Positions 1 to 11,578 are shown, counted from the stretch's first letter. The stretch: DNA of 64,000 bases from Symsagittifera roscoffensis (GCF_963678635.1 NC_087063.1:1156287-1220286); one strand, 5' to 3'. The notes: generated by a model not told the origin, from the sequence alone. Made by a program: numbers and translations.

Positions 1-1117
1 TGTAATATATCACCTAGCCTAGCTCAACATTATTGTAATGGTTATAGTGAGAGTTACGTGTCATAATTGCAGCGGAAAAGAAATATTAATTGTGTAGCCT
101 AAATATTCGCTTGTATTCTTGAAAAAATGTGAGCAAAATTTTCAGACTGTTTTTCCTCATCGCCTAGAAATGTTTTGATTTTTTATTGCAGCTGAAATCA
201 CCACTAACAACACTTAAGCTTCAAGGTATCATGGATCTGTCTGCAGCGTAGAATTAGGGAAGGAGACCCGCAACAAAACAAGAGGGTTCGAACCTGGGCA
301 GGGTCGGATGTTTTTAATGAACTTTTTTGTATACTTAGTTAAAATGCCTCCGCTCTATAAATTGAGGAATGTTAGCTGGTATTTTTTTTTCAAACTGACT
401 GGTACTGCTAATGCGTCATAATTGCATTGAGTCACTTAGCAATTATGTAGACTCATAATTGGCGTGCGTCACTTTAGAATATTTGTAGACTCTTAAGTTT
501 TTTATCGTTCAGTTTTTCCCGGTAGCATTATCGGTCAAATTTTGGTTTGTGTATGCGAAGTGCATTTTGGCCTCTGTGTAAATTTTGATTATAACTAGTT
601 AACTATTTCTTCAATTTGATTTTTAGTCTTTTTAAAACCTATTAAAACGCAGTTAAAATGTTTTAGCGTTTTGGATCTTCCTTTTTCGCCGAACATTCGA
701 GGTCATTATTTGGACTCGATGAATCCGAATAATTTGTCAGTCAATTAACCTAACTTAATGGATTTGGCCGCAATTTTATATTTATTGGTTGTATTTTTTA
801 ACTTCAATAAACTTAGTTCGAATTTTAGAGCAACGAAAAAAAGGTTTTAAATATAAGTGCCGCAGTTAAGAGATAAAGTTAAGTGCCGCAGAGTAGACAA
901 CACACAAAAACAGCAGGGAAATGGAAAACAAGACCGGTGTTTCGTCGGTTTGACCTTTGACCGGCTGCCTGACGTAGTTTATGGAAACAACTGGCGTAGC
1001 AGAAAACAGAAAAGAGAATGGCTGGTATGTGGAAACAGCCCCACGTGATAATTTCGATCACTTGCTTGTGTTTGTAGAAAACACATTTGAAGCATGTTGG
1101 TACTCGGAGCTGGGTCT
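1..1117. other. non-coding AT-rich stretch
   Basis: No convincing exon is visible. Two short overlapping open frames near 857-1061 on opposite strands have no recognisable motif and no splice context. The only structure noted is the tRNA-like box near 285-294, listed separately. Confidence 0.6.
225..310 (+). repeat. tRNA-like (SINE head?) fragment with B-box
   Basis: GGTTCGAACC at 285-294 matches the RNA polymerase III B-box (T-arm) consensus. No complete cloverleaf or clear A-box can be drawn around it. A second B-box-like site with similar flanks is at 11801-11811. Both are followed about 250-300 bases later by a related stretch containing gcgaag and cctctgtgt (about 555-585 and 12110-12145), so both may be tRNA-derived SINE heads. 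This is inference from short matches. Confidence 0.3.
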
Positions 1118-1122
1118 AGGAC

Positions 1123-1535
1123 CACAAGCCGACGGGAGTTGAAGCCGAAGGGACTTCAAGCCGAAATTTAAACATTAGAAGCACCTAAAAACACTAATTT
1201 TTTATCAATAAACGGTTATTTTTCAAAAATTAGGCAAGTTTAGTTCACCATAAGCGTTCTTAATAACAATGCACCACTTAAGAGGGGCATAAGAATTTTA
1301 GATCAGCCGGATTTTGAAAAAACCGGCTGACTATGTTATATTTTTCAATTTTCCTAAACATCAATTAGAGGCGCAAAAATTATGAAATAGCACATAATTT
1401 GTTACGCAAGCCGAAAAAATTGAGAAATTTTTCGAAACAGTTTTCAAACTAATCATATATCTCAAGTTTTTGACAAAATGTTCGGCTTGAAGTCCCTCAT
1501 TATACGTTTCGGCTTGAAGTCCCGTCGGCTTGATT
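1123..1535. mobile_element. inverted-repeat MITE with CAAGCCGACGGGA ends
   Basis: The left end reads CAAGCCGACGGGAGTTGAAG and the right end is its reverse complement with few changes (CCCGTCGGCTTG at about 1522-1533). Inside each end the unit GGGACTTCAAGCCGAA recurs. The core is about 300 bases, AT-rich, with no coding capacity. Terminal inverted repeats on a short non-coding body indicate a non-autonomous DNA transposon. No clear target duplication was found. Confidence 0.6.
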
Positions 1536-2712
1536 TCCGGCACCCCTCGGAGCTATAGAAACAAATATAATATCAAAGTACTGTTGACATGCAGTATTTA
1601 TGAACTTCATTTAGAATCTTTCTGCATCTACTTAACAATCACCCCTTTTTCAGAAAGGGGATGGGGAGATCGTTCAGTAGATTAAATTAGTCGAATTTTC
1701 GACCAATCAGAATGCAGCAAAATAAGAAACTCAATAGAAAGCTCTTGTGCTAATTTACTGTATTTATTCATAGGGGTGGAGATTCTTCAGTAGTTACCAT
1801 AGAGGAGAGATTGTTTAGTAGATCCAGCTTTCTTTTTATTTTCTCATTGTCAAGTTGTTGCAATATGATTTTCTGTGATATGGTCGTGAAAAAAAAGAGC
1901 TTTTTTTTCAAATTTTCTAAGCATCACAATGGTTGCTAAAACTTAAGTTAGGGGAAGGGAGGGGGGGGGGGGGGGGTGGCTGACTGGTCACAGAAAGAGG
2001 TGCTCAAGAATGATGGGTTCACATAAATCTCATCTCTAAATGTCACACATTTCGTATGAAGAACATGATGCAAATAAAAACAAATGAACTTAAGAAAAAC
2101 ACGATGATATACGATTTGTGTTTCCAGCAATGACCTGCAAATCAAATGTCAGCCTTAGCGGTTGCGCTGTAAAGTAAAATGTTTCATTAAGCTAGCAATA
2201 ATGGCAAACATTTAAAACATTTTCATGCAACAGTTTTTTTTTCAACCTGCATGATTTGTCTGAAAAATTGAAAGAAAGAATTAATTTTTTTGATCCGATC
2301 TACTTTCAAATGCAACACATTTACTGGTCAACATTGAACCAAAAGGTACGATAAAAAGACCATTCGGTCGCTGGATAACGCACTAAAAGAAAAGTGTTTC
2401 GTTCAAAAATTCCGTTCAAAAGTTGCAAAAAAAACACTTTTGTAAAATGTATTTTTGATTTTTTCTTCGTTTTTAGCGTTCGCTACTAAAACTGATTTGG
2501 TCGGAAATGATTGATCTTCTTCTGCAGCAATTGATAATCTTTTTACCATTTAAGACAGATTGGTTGGTTTTCATAAAGTACTCAAAAACTAAATATCTTC
2601 CACGTTCTCATAAAATAAATTAGCCGTGCATAATTTATGATAAAATGCAAATCCATAGGACTCGGAAGATCAATGCGCGCGACTAGAAAACTCACGACTT
2701 GAATTGGGTACG
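1536..2712. other. non-coding stretch with G16 tract
   Basis: No gene is visible. A homopolymer of 16 G lies at 1961-1976, preceded by more G-rich sequence. Short motifs such as agattcttcagtag and agattgtttagtag recur at about 1660-1820. The remainder is AT-rich sequence without recognisable features. Confidence 0.55.
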
Positions 2713-2717
2713 ACTTG
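2713..2717. repeat. 5-bp target site duplication, left
   Basis: acttg directly precedes the 5' LTR and is repeated at 8906-8910 directly after the 3' LTR. Confidence 0.8.
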
Positions 2718-2921
2718 TGTCATAGTATCTAAATTTAGTTCATGTTCCATTTCTAGTTGTGCTACTTAATTCATTTATCTGTCTGGCGCTAACTGGTATT
2801 TAACCTTCGGAGTTTGTCTGTCACCTTCGGATGACAGCTATTTTATTGTCTCCGACTAACTTTCTAAACTACGGTTACTTACTCAAAAGATTAACTTAAC
2901 ACATCGAAACCGTCTTTTTAC
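2718..2921 (+). repeat. 5' LTR
   Basis: It begins TGTCATAG and ends tctttttac, where the 3' copy ends tctttttaa. It contains a TATTTAA box at about 2797-2803 that could serve as a core promoter, and a potential hairpin CTGTCA/TGACAG around the repeated CCTTCGGA. The LTR does not end in the common CA, so its exact 3' limit (2920 or 2921) is set by length matching and the target duplication. Confidence 0.88.
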
Positions 2922-4598
2922 ATGGCCCAGCCAACAGGCCAAAGTGGGGGGAAAAACCCGCTGGGGATTACATCGCTTTGGCTCTCGACGTTTGCAGAGC
3001 CACCAATGCTATGGGAGTTTTCGTTCAATCGTTTTCAATGGGGGATGGTGGCCAAACATAGTATAAACCCAAAGAATTTCTATTATGCCAGTACGTTAAC
3101 CGCAGCGCAGGTTACAGATTTACCAGTGGAGGTAGACGGGAAAGATCGCCTGGCGTCGGAGCAAACGCTTATCTCGAACTTGTATTTGTGTCTGGGGGAG
3201 AAAGGACAGGATGAGCTACATAAGAGGAAACCACACCTGGATTTATCTACAACAAGGTACTCTAGAGTTTTGGATACTATTGAAACAGAATTTAAGAAGG
3301 AACGGAACGAAACTTACGAGACATTCCAACTATTGGCACGGAAGCAACAAATAGGAGAGTCGTTGGAACAGTTCCACTCAGTGTTGAGTGGGCTGGCCGC
3401 TCGATGTAATTTTGGAGCATTGGAGACCAGGATTTTGCGGGATGTGTTCATTGTGAACATGAACAAAAGGGAGGCCCAAAATGAGTTATGTCGCTCGACG
3501 AAGACACCAGAGGAGGTGTACCGTATTGCACTTTCATATGAAAGTGGATACAAATATGCTAAGTCATACGGATCGGTAACCGGGGGAGGAACTAGTGGCA
3601 CTTCCGGCGGAGCTGGAGCGTTCCAAATCAAGACAGAACCGGTGGGAGCCATCCGAGGAGGATACAGAAACAATAGGCAGCGGGGCCGTGGATCGTTTAG
3701 AGGGCGAGCAGAAATGAGAGGGGGTGGTTCTAGAAGATGCTATAATTGTGATCAACCCATTTTTACCCCGGAACACCTCACAACTTGTCCAGCCAAAAAT
3801 GCAACGTGTAACTTCTGCCTGAAAACGGGACATTACGAGAGGACTTGTAGGGGAAAGCGAAACAATCGGGGAATACCGGCAGTGGGACTAATCCAAAATC
3901 AGGAGGATATGGAAGCTAAAGCTAGTGAAATAGGCGACGCGGAGGATACTTACTCGCAGCATGAGAATTCCGTTGGCTGGGTTAATACACCGGTAAAGAA
4001 GCAACGATCGTGGGATTCGGATAGCTCAGGAGATTATGTTGTCATGGCTATCAAATCTCGGAGAGAAACAGAAATAAAAGTGGCCGGCGCCCGACTAACA
4101 ATTAAGGTAAATGAAAAGCAAACAAACGTTTGGATAGATAGTGGATCACCGATTTCAATATTCACCATTGGGGAATTGAAATGGACGTTGGGCACCGCAG
4201 GCGTCAATGTGAAGGCAAAGGCACCGGAGGACGATGAGTTCAGAGATTACGGAAACAACCCCTTACGACTACTAGGAACGATGGACGTATTGTTGGAAAC
4301 GAACGGATGGGTGACCAACGCGAATATCAGAGTGATTGGAGGAAGCAGACCATCAATTATTGGGAGAGACCTAATGCCAAATCTTGGATTACAGATAGTG
4401 CAGAAGGCACCGGAGGAGAATGTGATGTCGGTACAGAGCGATCAATCTGCGGCCGAGGCAACAGAGGTGGAGGGTTCACTAGACCACTGGCAGACCTATT
4501 TCAGTAAGCAATTGGAAAACCTTTTTAACAGAGTCGGAAAAATTAAGAGTTATAGGGTACACGCGAATTTTTTCGAAACGTTAACGCCAGTTCAATAA
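2922..4598 (+). CDS. gag: Gag-protease polyprotein of the LTR element
   Basis: An uninterrupted 558-codon frame starts with ATG immediately after the 5' LTR. The N-terminal half is a capsid-like region. A Gly/Arg-rich basic stretch precedes two zinc-binding motifs at about residues 273-311: the first is a variant CX2CX8HX3C and the second a classical CX2CX4HX4C knuckle. Near residue 405 the motif WIDSGS matches the retroviral-type aspartic protease active site (D-S/T-G). Gag packages the RNA and the protease would process the polyprotein. The frame ends at TAA (4596-4598), and the same reading frame resumes at once with reverse transcriptase sequence. The ancestral element was therefore probably a single gag-pol frame or used stop readthrough. 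The strong coding signal is in keeping with modest age. Confidence 0.88.
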   Translation: MAQPTGQSGGKNPLGITSLWLSTFAEPPMLWEFSFNRFQWGMVAKHSINPKNFYYASTLTAAQVTDLPVEVDGKDRLASEQTLISNLYLCLGEKGQDELHKRKPHLDLSTTRYSRVLDTIETEFKKERNETYETFQLLARKQQIGESLEQFHSVLSGLAARCNFGALETRILRDVFIVNMNKREAQNELCRSTKTPEEVYRIALSYESGYKYAKSYGSVTGGGTSGTSGGAGAFQIKTEPVGAIRGGYRNNRQRGRGSFRGRAEMRGGGSRRCYNCDQPIFTPEHLTTCPAKNATCNFCLKTGHYERTCRGKRNNRGIPAVGLIQNQEDMEAKASEIGDAEDTYSQHENSVGWVNTPVKKQRSWDSDSSGDYVVMAIKSRRETEIKVAGARLTIKVNEKQTNVWIDSGSPISIFTIGELKWTLGTAGVNVKAKAPEDDEFRDYGNNPLRLLGTMDVLLETNGWVTNANIRVIGGSRPSIIGRDLMPNLGLQIVQKAPEENVMSVQSDQSAAEATEVEGSLDHWQTYFSKQLENLFNRVGKIKSYRVHANFFETLTPVQ

Positions 4599-7563
4599 AA
4601 AGGACGTAGAGTGCCAATCACATTGCAGGATAAAGTCGATAAGGAAATTGATAAACTTTTACGACAAGGACACATTGAAAAGCTGAATGAATGTTCGGAT
4701 AAGTATTTTGTTTCTCCGATTGTAATAACAGTGAAAAAGGACGGATCAGTAAAATTAGCGTTAGAATCCCGGGAGTTGAACAAGCAAGTCCACAAGAATA
4801 AATACCAAATGCCGAATATTGAAGAGCTTATGGATACGGTAGGACAAACGATAAGCGAACGGAAACCAGGAGATGTATATTTTTCTACTATGGATCTTAG
4901 GTACGCGTACGGTCAATTACCACTTAGCCCGGAAACGAGCGTTCAATGCAATGTTTCGCTGGTGGGAGGAAAATCAACGGGCACGTATTGCTTTCAAACG
5001 GGGTTCTATGGCCTTACAACCATGCCAGCGGAATTTCAAAGAGTGATGGATACGAACCTTTCGGAATTTCCGCAGGCGCATGCTTTTATTGATGACATTT
5101 TGCTGGTGCGAAAGGCACGGAGATTGAGCATATCTCGACAATTGAGAGAATTTTGAGGAAGTTGGATCGCGAGAATATGTCACTTAAGCTCAAGAAATGC
5201 CAATTTGCGCGGAGAGAGTGTGAATGGTTGGGGCACAAAATAACTCGTACCGGAATAACACCGCTCGTCCGAAAAACGGAACCGATCGAATCGCTAAAAG
5301 CACCAAAAAGGGTGTCACAACTTAAATCCTTTATGGGCTCCATTCACAGCTTGGACAAATATCTTCCGGCGCTTGCGGAATCATCAGCGTCATTGCGCCC
5401 ACTATTAAGCCGGAAAAGCGATTATATTTGGAGCGATGAATGTCAAATATCATTCGAAAACCTGAAAAAGCAGGTGGCTAACATAGTAGAACTTCGGCAT
5501 TTTGATATACACCGAGACACAAGAATTGTGTGTGACGCTAATCATAACGGGCTCGGAGCGGTCCTTGAGCAACTAAATTCCGGCGGCTGGCGGCCGATAT
5601 GGTTCGCATCCCGGTATTTAAACGAGGCAGAGAAAAATTATTCAACGAATGAATTAGAAATGCTGGCAGTTGTGTGGGGGGCGGAATATTTCCCCAACTA
5701 TGTGCTGGGAAGAAAATTTTTAATAGTTACGGATCATAAGGCGCTAGTATCATTGCTAAATGGAAACAACAGAAAAGAACAGAACAATGTTCAGCAGATT
5801 AACAAGATGGTTAAATCGCCTTATACTGTTCGATTTTCAAGTAGAGCATATACCCGGAGCAAAAATTGGACTCGCTGATTATCTATCAAGGCATCCCAGT
5901 TTGGAACCTCAACCGGTTAGCACCTACGACAGTATGTTTACGGTGGCGAAAATTTAGTAGAATTAGATCCGCCCTCGGATTTGAAAAGGAACCTTTCTCC
6001 AAAAATAGACTCGAGTCTCCACCGGTTACTAATATTAGACGCGTTTGTAATATATCGAATAGAAAACGACCGGTAGAGGGCGAACGATCATGCGATGGAA
6101 ATTGGACCAATCACAGAGCGACCAATTGCATTTCCGGCAGGTCAATTAATTCGAGTAATAATTTAGTTGGGACTATTATTGAAGCTGACTTTAGTTACTT
6201 AAATTCTTCAAAAACACTCAAAATTTCTTCAAATTCTTCAACAAACACTCAAAATTTAAAACACAATTTAACCATTGAAAGAAAAATCAGAAAATTATTG
6301 GAACGACACCCTAGCATTAGTAGTAGCGATGAAATAGAGGAGATTGATGTGGATATGCAGGCGGTTACAACAGAAGTCCGGAGCACTAAGACAAATACTA
6401 TTATTTCCATTCCGTGGGTTTACCCTGGCGAAAGTTATCCACCGGTTAATCCGGAAAATAGGGTTATGTCCGTCATTCCGAGAAATTGCAAAATCGTCAG
6501 TAAACAAACCCCTCTTCCCGAATTGTTTAATCTTCGATTCATAGAATCACAATATAATTCAGATCCACAATTACAAGCCATTATCGAATTAATTAAATGT
6601 AAAGACCCTCAGTTACACTCAAAAATTGCAGCGATGAGTAAGTACTTTGCGCAGTATACTCAGGACTTTCATGTAAGAGACGGATGCCTGTGGATGGACG
6701 AGAGGCTTGTGATCCCTAACACCTTGCAAGCGGCGGTGGCCAATAGGCCAACATTATTATCACGGGAAATCAAGTATGTACGACGCGGCTACAGACATCT
6801 GGTACCCTTACATGTTCCGTAACTTAGCAACTATTGCCGGGAATTGCCAGGAATGCACTTTAGCGGGTAAGAACTTGAAAAATATGTGTTCGAAGAATGA
6901 TATAGGGAAAATACCTGAGCCAAAAGAACCGAATGAATCGGTACAACTGGATTTTTGGGGGCCCATTAACTACTTGAAGGAGTCTAAAAAGTATGTTTTG
7001 GTGGCGGTGGATCGGTTCTCACGTTGGCCATCGGCTATGGTCTGTAATTCGAACCCATCGGATAAAATTATTAAATTTTTAAAAGCATACATAATTGCCC
7101 ATGGAGTTCCGCGCCAAATTCGAGTTGATCAAGGAACAAACTTTATGTCTAAGGAGGTTAGGGCATTTTGTCATGAACAAGGAATTGAAATCCTCATCTC
7201 GCCAGTGAACGATCATAGGGCAACAGGATGTGTCGAACGCACGATTGGCAGCATCAAGAATTCAGTACTTGCGTATGCGCGGGAGGATAAACCGGAACCC
7301 TTGGATCGAATGGTCGAAAGAGCCCTCGGAGCTTTAAGATTTGCTAAAAACGCCACCCTCAACATAACACCGCTCGAAGCGCACCACGGCCGGGAAGCTA
7401 ACACGGTCCTCAGAAATTTGACTAAAAAGCCTACTTTACGGAACCTAAATTGGGAAAATGTAATACGATCAAAATCTGCATGTTTAGAAGAACGAGAACC
7501 AATCGCCCAAGCAATGCCGGAGCCTATGGATACCAACTGGGGAATCCGATCGGACACTGAGTA
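4599..7563 (+). pseudogene. pol: broken pol: reverse transcriptase, RNase H, integrase
   Basis: Reverse transcriptase runs from 4611 and carries the catalytic FIDDIL box at 5084-5101, a variant of YxDD. The frame is lost just downstream near 5105-5115, consistent with a one-base deletion, and continues in another frame through the connection/thumb and an RNase H region (5153-about 5780; DANHNGLGAVL, TDHKALVSLL). A second frameshift lies near 5780 and further breaks lie around 5957 and 6100. Integrase begins with an HHCC zinc motif (HYYH near 6750, CQEC near 6850), where another frame change lies near 6740-6750. Its DDE core follows at 6776-7563: D in QLDFWG, D in RVDQGTNF, E in CVERTIGS. All domains of a Ty3/gypsy pol are present, but at least four lesions make it non-functional. 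Confidence 0.85.
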
Positions 7564-7594
7564 GGACCTGAAAAATAGGCGAAGACCACTGAAA

Positions 7595-8402
7595 TTGGCC
7601 GATGACCAAGCCGCTAACCAAGATGACGAGCCTGGAATTGTGCGGGCACCAAGTGACCCAGTAGAAATACCACCGGCAGTGGTGATGCAGAGGACCGGGG
7701 AGCGGAATATAAATAGGTATAGACCATTACATTCGGACATAGTTAATCAAAGTAAGCATACTATTGAAATGAGTAATGGTGTTGTGCTTAGAAAATCGGG
7801 AGTAGCACTAGAGAAGGCAAAAGTTCCGAAGAAACGGGCGCCGGGACAAATCGCGGCACCACCAACGCCATGGGACCTAAAAAGAAAGTTACTAACGTGT
7901 GGTAACCAGCTAAGCAGCTCAAAAGGCACCAGGGGAACTTTCCATAGCACCGTGGGAAAGAAGTCACGATTCCAAAATTTGGAAATCGCGGAGGACTCAG
8001 ACTCGGACGCGGAGGACCATTTGCCGCTAATTACATCGAAGCAAGCCAAACCGACAAGTGGGGGAACAAACATTGGGGAAGAGGGACAAGGAACGTCTAG
8101 TGGGGGATAGGACCAAATACAACCTGAAATCATAACGACTCGACCTAGTAATTACGAGACAGCGACGGACTACACAATTGCACGCGAGCAGGAAATCGCA
8201 GAGAACCAAAGGAAGGGAGATACCGGAGGAATCACACCACACGAGACGGAACTCGAGGCGGAATAAATTCCAGAAATTCCAGAAACCAAAGAGAAAAAGC
8301 GGGGTCGGAAACAACGACTTGTTTCCTACTCAAGTCAAAATTCAGCTAGTTCACTGGATGAAACTAGTTCTAGACGGTCGGGAAGAAAACGAACCGCAGT
8401 GA
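7595..8402 (+). pseudogene. C-terminal pol tail of the LTR element
   Basis: Open frames at 7595-8110 (171 codons) and 8178-8402 (74 codons) follow the integrase core in different frames. They are hydrophilic, rich in Lys, Ser and Pro, and contain an acidic run (about codons 131-140). No chromodomain or envelope protein, signal peptide or membrane segment is visible. I read them as the low-complexity C-terminal tail of pol, itself broken between 8110 and 8178. Confidence 0.5.
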
Positions 8403-8690
8403 CTAAGATGGGGGCAGTCATGATCGATAACATCCAAAAGACGGATAAGTCAGGAGCAAAATGAAAAGGAGGAGAAAAGGAAGTATGAGTAACAAACCTA
8501 TATAAACAACTTACAAAACTGTTATCATATGGAGGCCCAGGGAGAGGGCATGCTGCGAAACGGCAAAAACTCAAAAGTTTGTGTTTTAAAGGTGTTGTAG
8601 TTGATTGACAAAACTTGTTATTAACCCTTTTGATTACTGTTAACATCGATGCATTGATTGGTTACGTTGATTAGAGTCATTAATTCTTAC

Positions 8691-8701
8691 AAGGAGGGAA
8701 A
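8691..8701 (+). other. polypurine tract
   Basis: aaggagggaaa lies directly against the 3' LTR, where plus-strand DNA synthesis of LTR elements is primed. Confidence 0.75.
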
Positions 8702-8905
8702 TGTCATAGTATCTAAATTTAGTTCATGTTCCATTTCTAGTTGTGCTATTTAATTCATCTATCTGTCTGGCGCTAACTGGTATTTAACCTTCGGAGTTTG
8801 TCTGTCACCTTCGGATGACAGCTATTTTATTGTCTCCGACTAACTTTCTAAACTACGGTTACTTACTCAAAGGATTAAATTAACACATCGAAACCGTCTT
8901 TTTAA
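8702..8905 (+). repeat. 3' LTR
   Basis: A 204-bp near-identical copy of 2718-2921, differing at about five positions. It is followed by the target duplication acttg at 8906-8910. Confidence 0.88.
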
Positions 8906-8910
8906 ACTTG

Positions 8911-9439
8911 TCTCTGAGCCGGATTAAATTGCTGCATTTGCTGAGCGTTCACAGAAAAGTGGAAGTTTCGCCCACATTAAAAATCTCAAAATCGTCAATA
9001 TCTAATTTTTGAAACCCGCATTTCTTAATAAATAATTATCATCAGTCAATTCTACTATTAAAATTTTGAGGCCAAACCATTGATTTTCCTGTGAGATAGC
9101 ATCATGGATTCGTCAAATGCGGTTAGCAAAAGTAAAAATTGGTCCACATAAACAAAATAGCCGCACAGCGGATAAATAAGCGGTCATTTTTTTGAAAGGT
9201 AAAATAGTAAAAGTTACAACGAAAAATTTTAAGTTAACGACATAAAGTCGGAAAAATTGAGCCAATTTTTAAATATTTGAAAGAATTGAAACATTAAATG
9301 ATTATCAAAAGAATGATGATTTCTTCAAACAATTGAAAAAAACTGCAAATAATAGTTGATTTTGGTAAAAATTTGGAAAGATTGGATGAAATTCGCTTGT
9401 TAAATAAGCTGGTTTTTGAAGTGTTGGGCTCATTAAATA
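8911..9439. other. non-coding AT-rich stretch
   Basis: No exon, repeat copy or RNA gene recognised. Confidence 0.5.
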
Positions 9440-9730
9440 ATAAAAAAACGACTCTTTGCAGATAATTTTTTTTCAAATTCTTTGGACGAACTTTTCAATT
9501 CAAAGGAATTGATTTTTACTAAATTGTCTAAATAATTGGGATTAACCATAGCTATCAAAAAATGAAAGAACATATTACGTTGTTTGGAGCAACGTAATAT
9601 TTTCTATCATTTTTTGATAGCTACAATTGATCCCAATTAATTTAGACAATTTAGTAAAAATCAATTTTTTTAAATTCAGTAGTTCATCCGAAGAATTTGA
9701 AACAAGAAATTTGCAAAAAAAATTTGCTTA
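9440..9730. repeat. long fold-back palindrome
   Basis: Two arms face each other around a short loop at about 9575-9585. The inner arms are nearly perfect: TTTTTACTAAATTGTCTAAA at about 9514 and its reverse complement at about 9640-9660, then GCTATCAAAAAATGA and TACGTTG/CAACGTA close to the loop. Outer arms continue with more mismatches (CAAATTCTT on the left, AAGAATTTG on the right). The hairpin is about 290 bases overall with no coding capacity. It may be a fold-back transposon or a recent inverted duplication; a small-RNA hairpin is possible but unsupported. Confidence 0.75.
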
Positions 9731-10957
9731 AGTTGTTTGAGAATTTCGTCTAGAAAGTTCTAATTTTACGTTTTGATTTTACGTCCAGTCTGCCTGATGT
9801 CCGGAAGTCAAATTTATTGGTTTAATATAAAACCGAAAATGGGAGGGAAACTGTTTGGTGTCTTTGTAGGCCTACTTTACTTATCACGCACAATATCGTT
9901 TATTGTCCGGCCCAAACACGATCCTTACTTTAAATGAAAGCGATGAAGTTTCATGAAAAAAAAAGATTATAATGGATCTCGTACTGAGAAGGGCCGAATA
10001 AGCGAAGAAAACATCAGCCGATCAGATTCAGTATACAAAAATTGGAAAAAGCTTAACTTTAATATTGGCCGAATATAAAAGCGGCAGAAATATGCAAACT
10101 TTTCAATTGTCCCTGACCGCCGACAAATTGGAAGAAATATAATCTTTCAAGGGTTTAGCTACAAAAGAAACAAACATTTAATATCTAAACACCTGATTTA
10201 TTACAGATGGGTCAATTCTGATTGCAAAGCCAAATTAACTACAAATAATTCCAAAAAATAGAATACATTCTCTCGACGAACTTCATTTCCAAAAACCCGA
10301 TAATCAATTTACTGCCGAAAGCAAATTTCTTGAGTTAGTTTTTGAAATACTTCGAAAGCAATCAACGGAAAGCTTGGAAATAAAACGCAAAAAAAACTAT
10401 TACAGAAACCAAAAACAGCAATTTTTTGTTAATTAAAAATTTCGTAAAAATCCAGGAAAGGAAAATGCGGGTAATTTTTTCCCGGATAGAAAGAGGCGGC
10501 AACTGAACGCAGAATACAAAGACTGAAACATTCTTATAAAACTGGTATTATAACTCTGCATCATAAATGAATAATTTTTCCGTTGTTTCCTAAAACTGGT
10601 AATTTTTTGGTGTTTGTTTTGATATTTTAATTATTCAATTCATTAATCAAGTTTTTTAATTGATTCGTTTTAATTATCGACTGTTTTTATTTTCGATTGA
10701 AACTTTATTTTCGATTGTAAAATTTTGTCCAGTAAGAAAGGTAGATAAATAAACTCTTTCTTATTGGTCGAAACATTTCGCCCGTTCGGTCCTCCGCTCA
10801 TGAGAATAGCCCCCGTAAATCTCGATGAAACGAAACGAATGTATTGTGTATTTAGCGAGTGTAGCATTCAAGGATACTGAAGTAGTTACCCTTTCTATGA
10901 TTGTTGTTACCCTTTCTATGAAAATACCATCGAATGTAGGGAGTAACTAATAGATAA
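9731..10957. other. non-coding AT-rich stretch
   Basis: No supported gene. A 65-codon minus-strand frame at 10670-10867 lacks recognisable motifs. A short duplication (gttaccctttctatga twice) occurs at about 10885-10920. Confidence 0.5.
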
Positions 10958-11425
10958 AATTCCGACTTTCGAAAAAAATGACCGAATATTTGTGCTCGGT
11001 GTGGTTCTTTTCAAACTAGACATTTGTGACAAAAATTTTTGATTTCAGTCCAATAATACCGTTATGAAAATAACAGGATTTTGAATTAACAGGGGCAAAA
11101 TAACAGGGGATTGAAGATTGCTAATTTGGCCAATTTGGAATAATTAATGCTAGATATATTCTAAGCTATTAACGCGGGAGCGGAGTTTTAATCCGTCTTA
11201 GAAATCTTTCCAAATTGAATTGAGGGATGCTATTTGATTTTTTTAAATACTTTGCTTAATGTATTACTTTGTATTTAATATAGCGTGTGGGAGGATGATT
11301 TTCGCAAAAAAATCTGATTTTTTTTTGAAAATTTCATCAATTTCATCTAAAGCAAGCAGTATTGCATAGACCTTAAAGGGTAGTTAGAACAATCAAGGCT
11401 TCGCCCTGATACAAGCAGTCTTTTT
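10958..11425 (-). mobile_element. Helentron-like non-autonomous element, copy 1
   Basis: A degraded minus-oriented copy of the 0.5-kb family. The left end has ccgactttcg followed by aatatttgtgctcgg. The right end has the hairpin remnant aaggcttcgccctgatacaagcagtc. The internal TTAACGCG block is recognisable near 11168. Confidence 0.7.
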
Positions 11426-11578
11426 ATTATCATTTTAAATTTATAATCGATTAGTTATAATCAAACAAAAACAAGTATACTTAATTATAACCAAATATAT
11501 GCAACTATAGCTAATTGAGTTTTTACTCCGCACTTTGCCCTTGAATTCAATTTCTGAAAAACCGTTATTTTATCCCCA

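Larger units (their letters stand above)
2718..8905 (+). mobile_element. Ty3/gypsy-type LTR retrotransposon, defective
   Basis: The element has two 204-bp LTRs (2718-2921 and 8702-8905) and is flanked by the 5-bp direct repeat acttg (2713-2717 and 8906-8910), a target site duplication. A purine tract at 8691-8701 (aaggagggaaa) abuts the 3' LTR as a polypurine tract. Internal order is gag with zinc fingers, aspartic protease, reverse transcriptase, RNase H, integrase, which is the Ty3/gypsy order. The LTRs differ at about five positions, roughly 2%, so the insertion is not brand new. Pol carries an internal stop and several frameshifts, so this copy cannot be autonomous. Confidence 0.92.

Noticed and set aside
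3314-3833. Minus-strand frames inside gag
   Set aside because: They are shadows of the gag-protease coding sequence.
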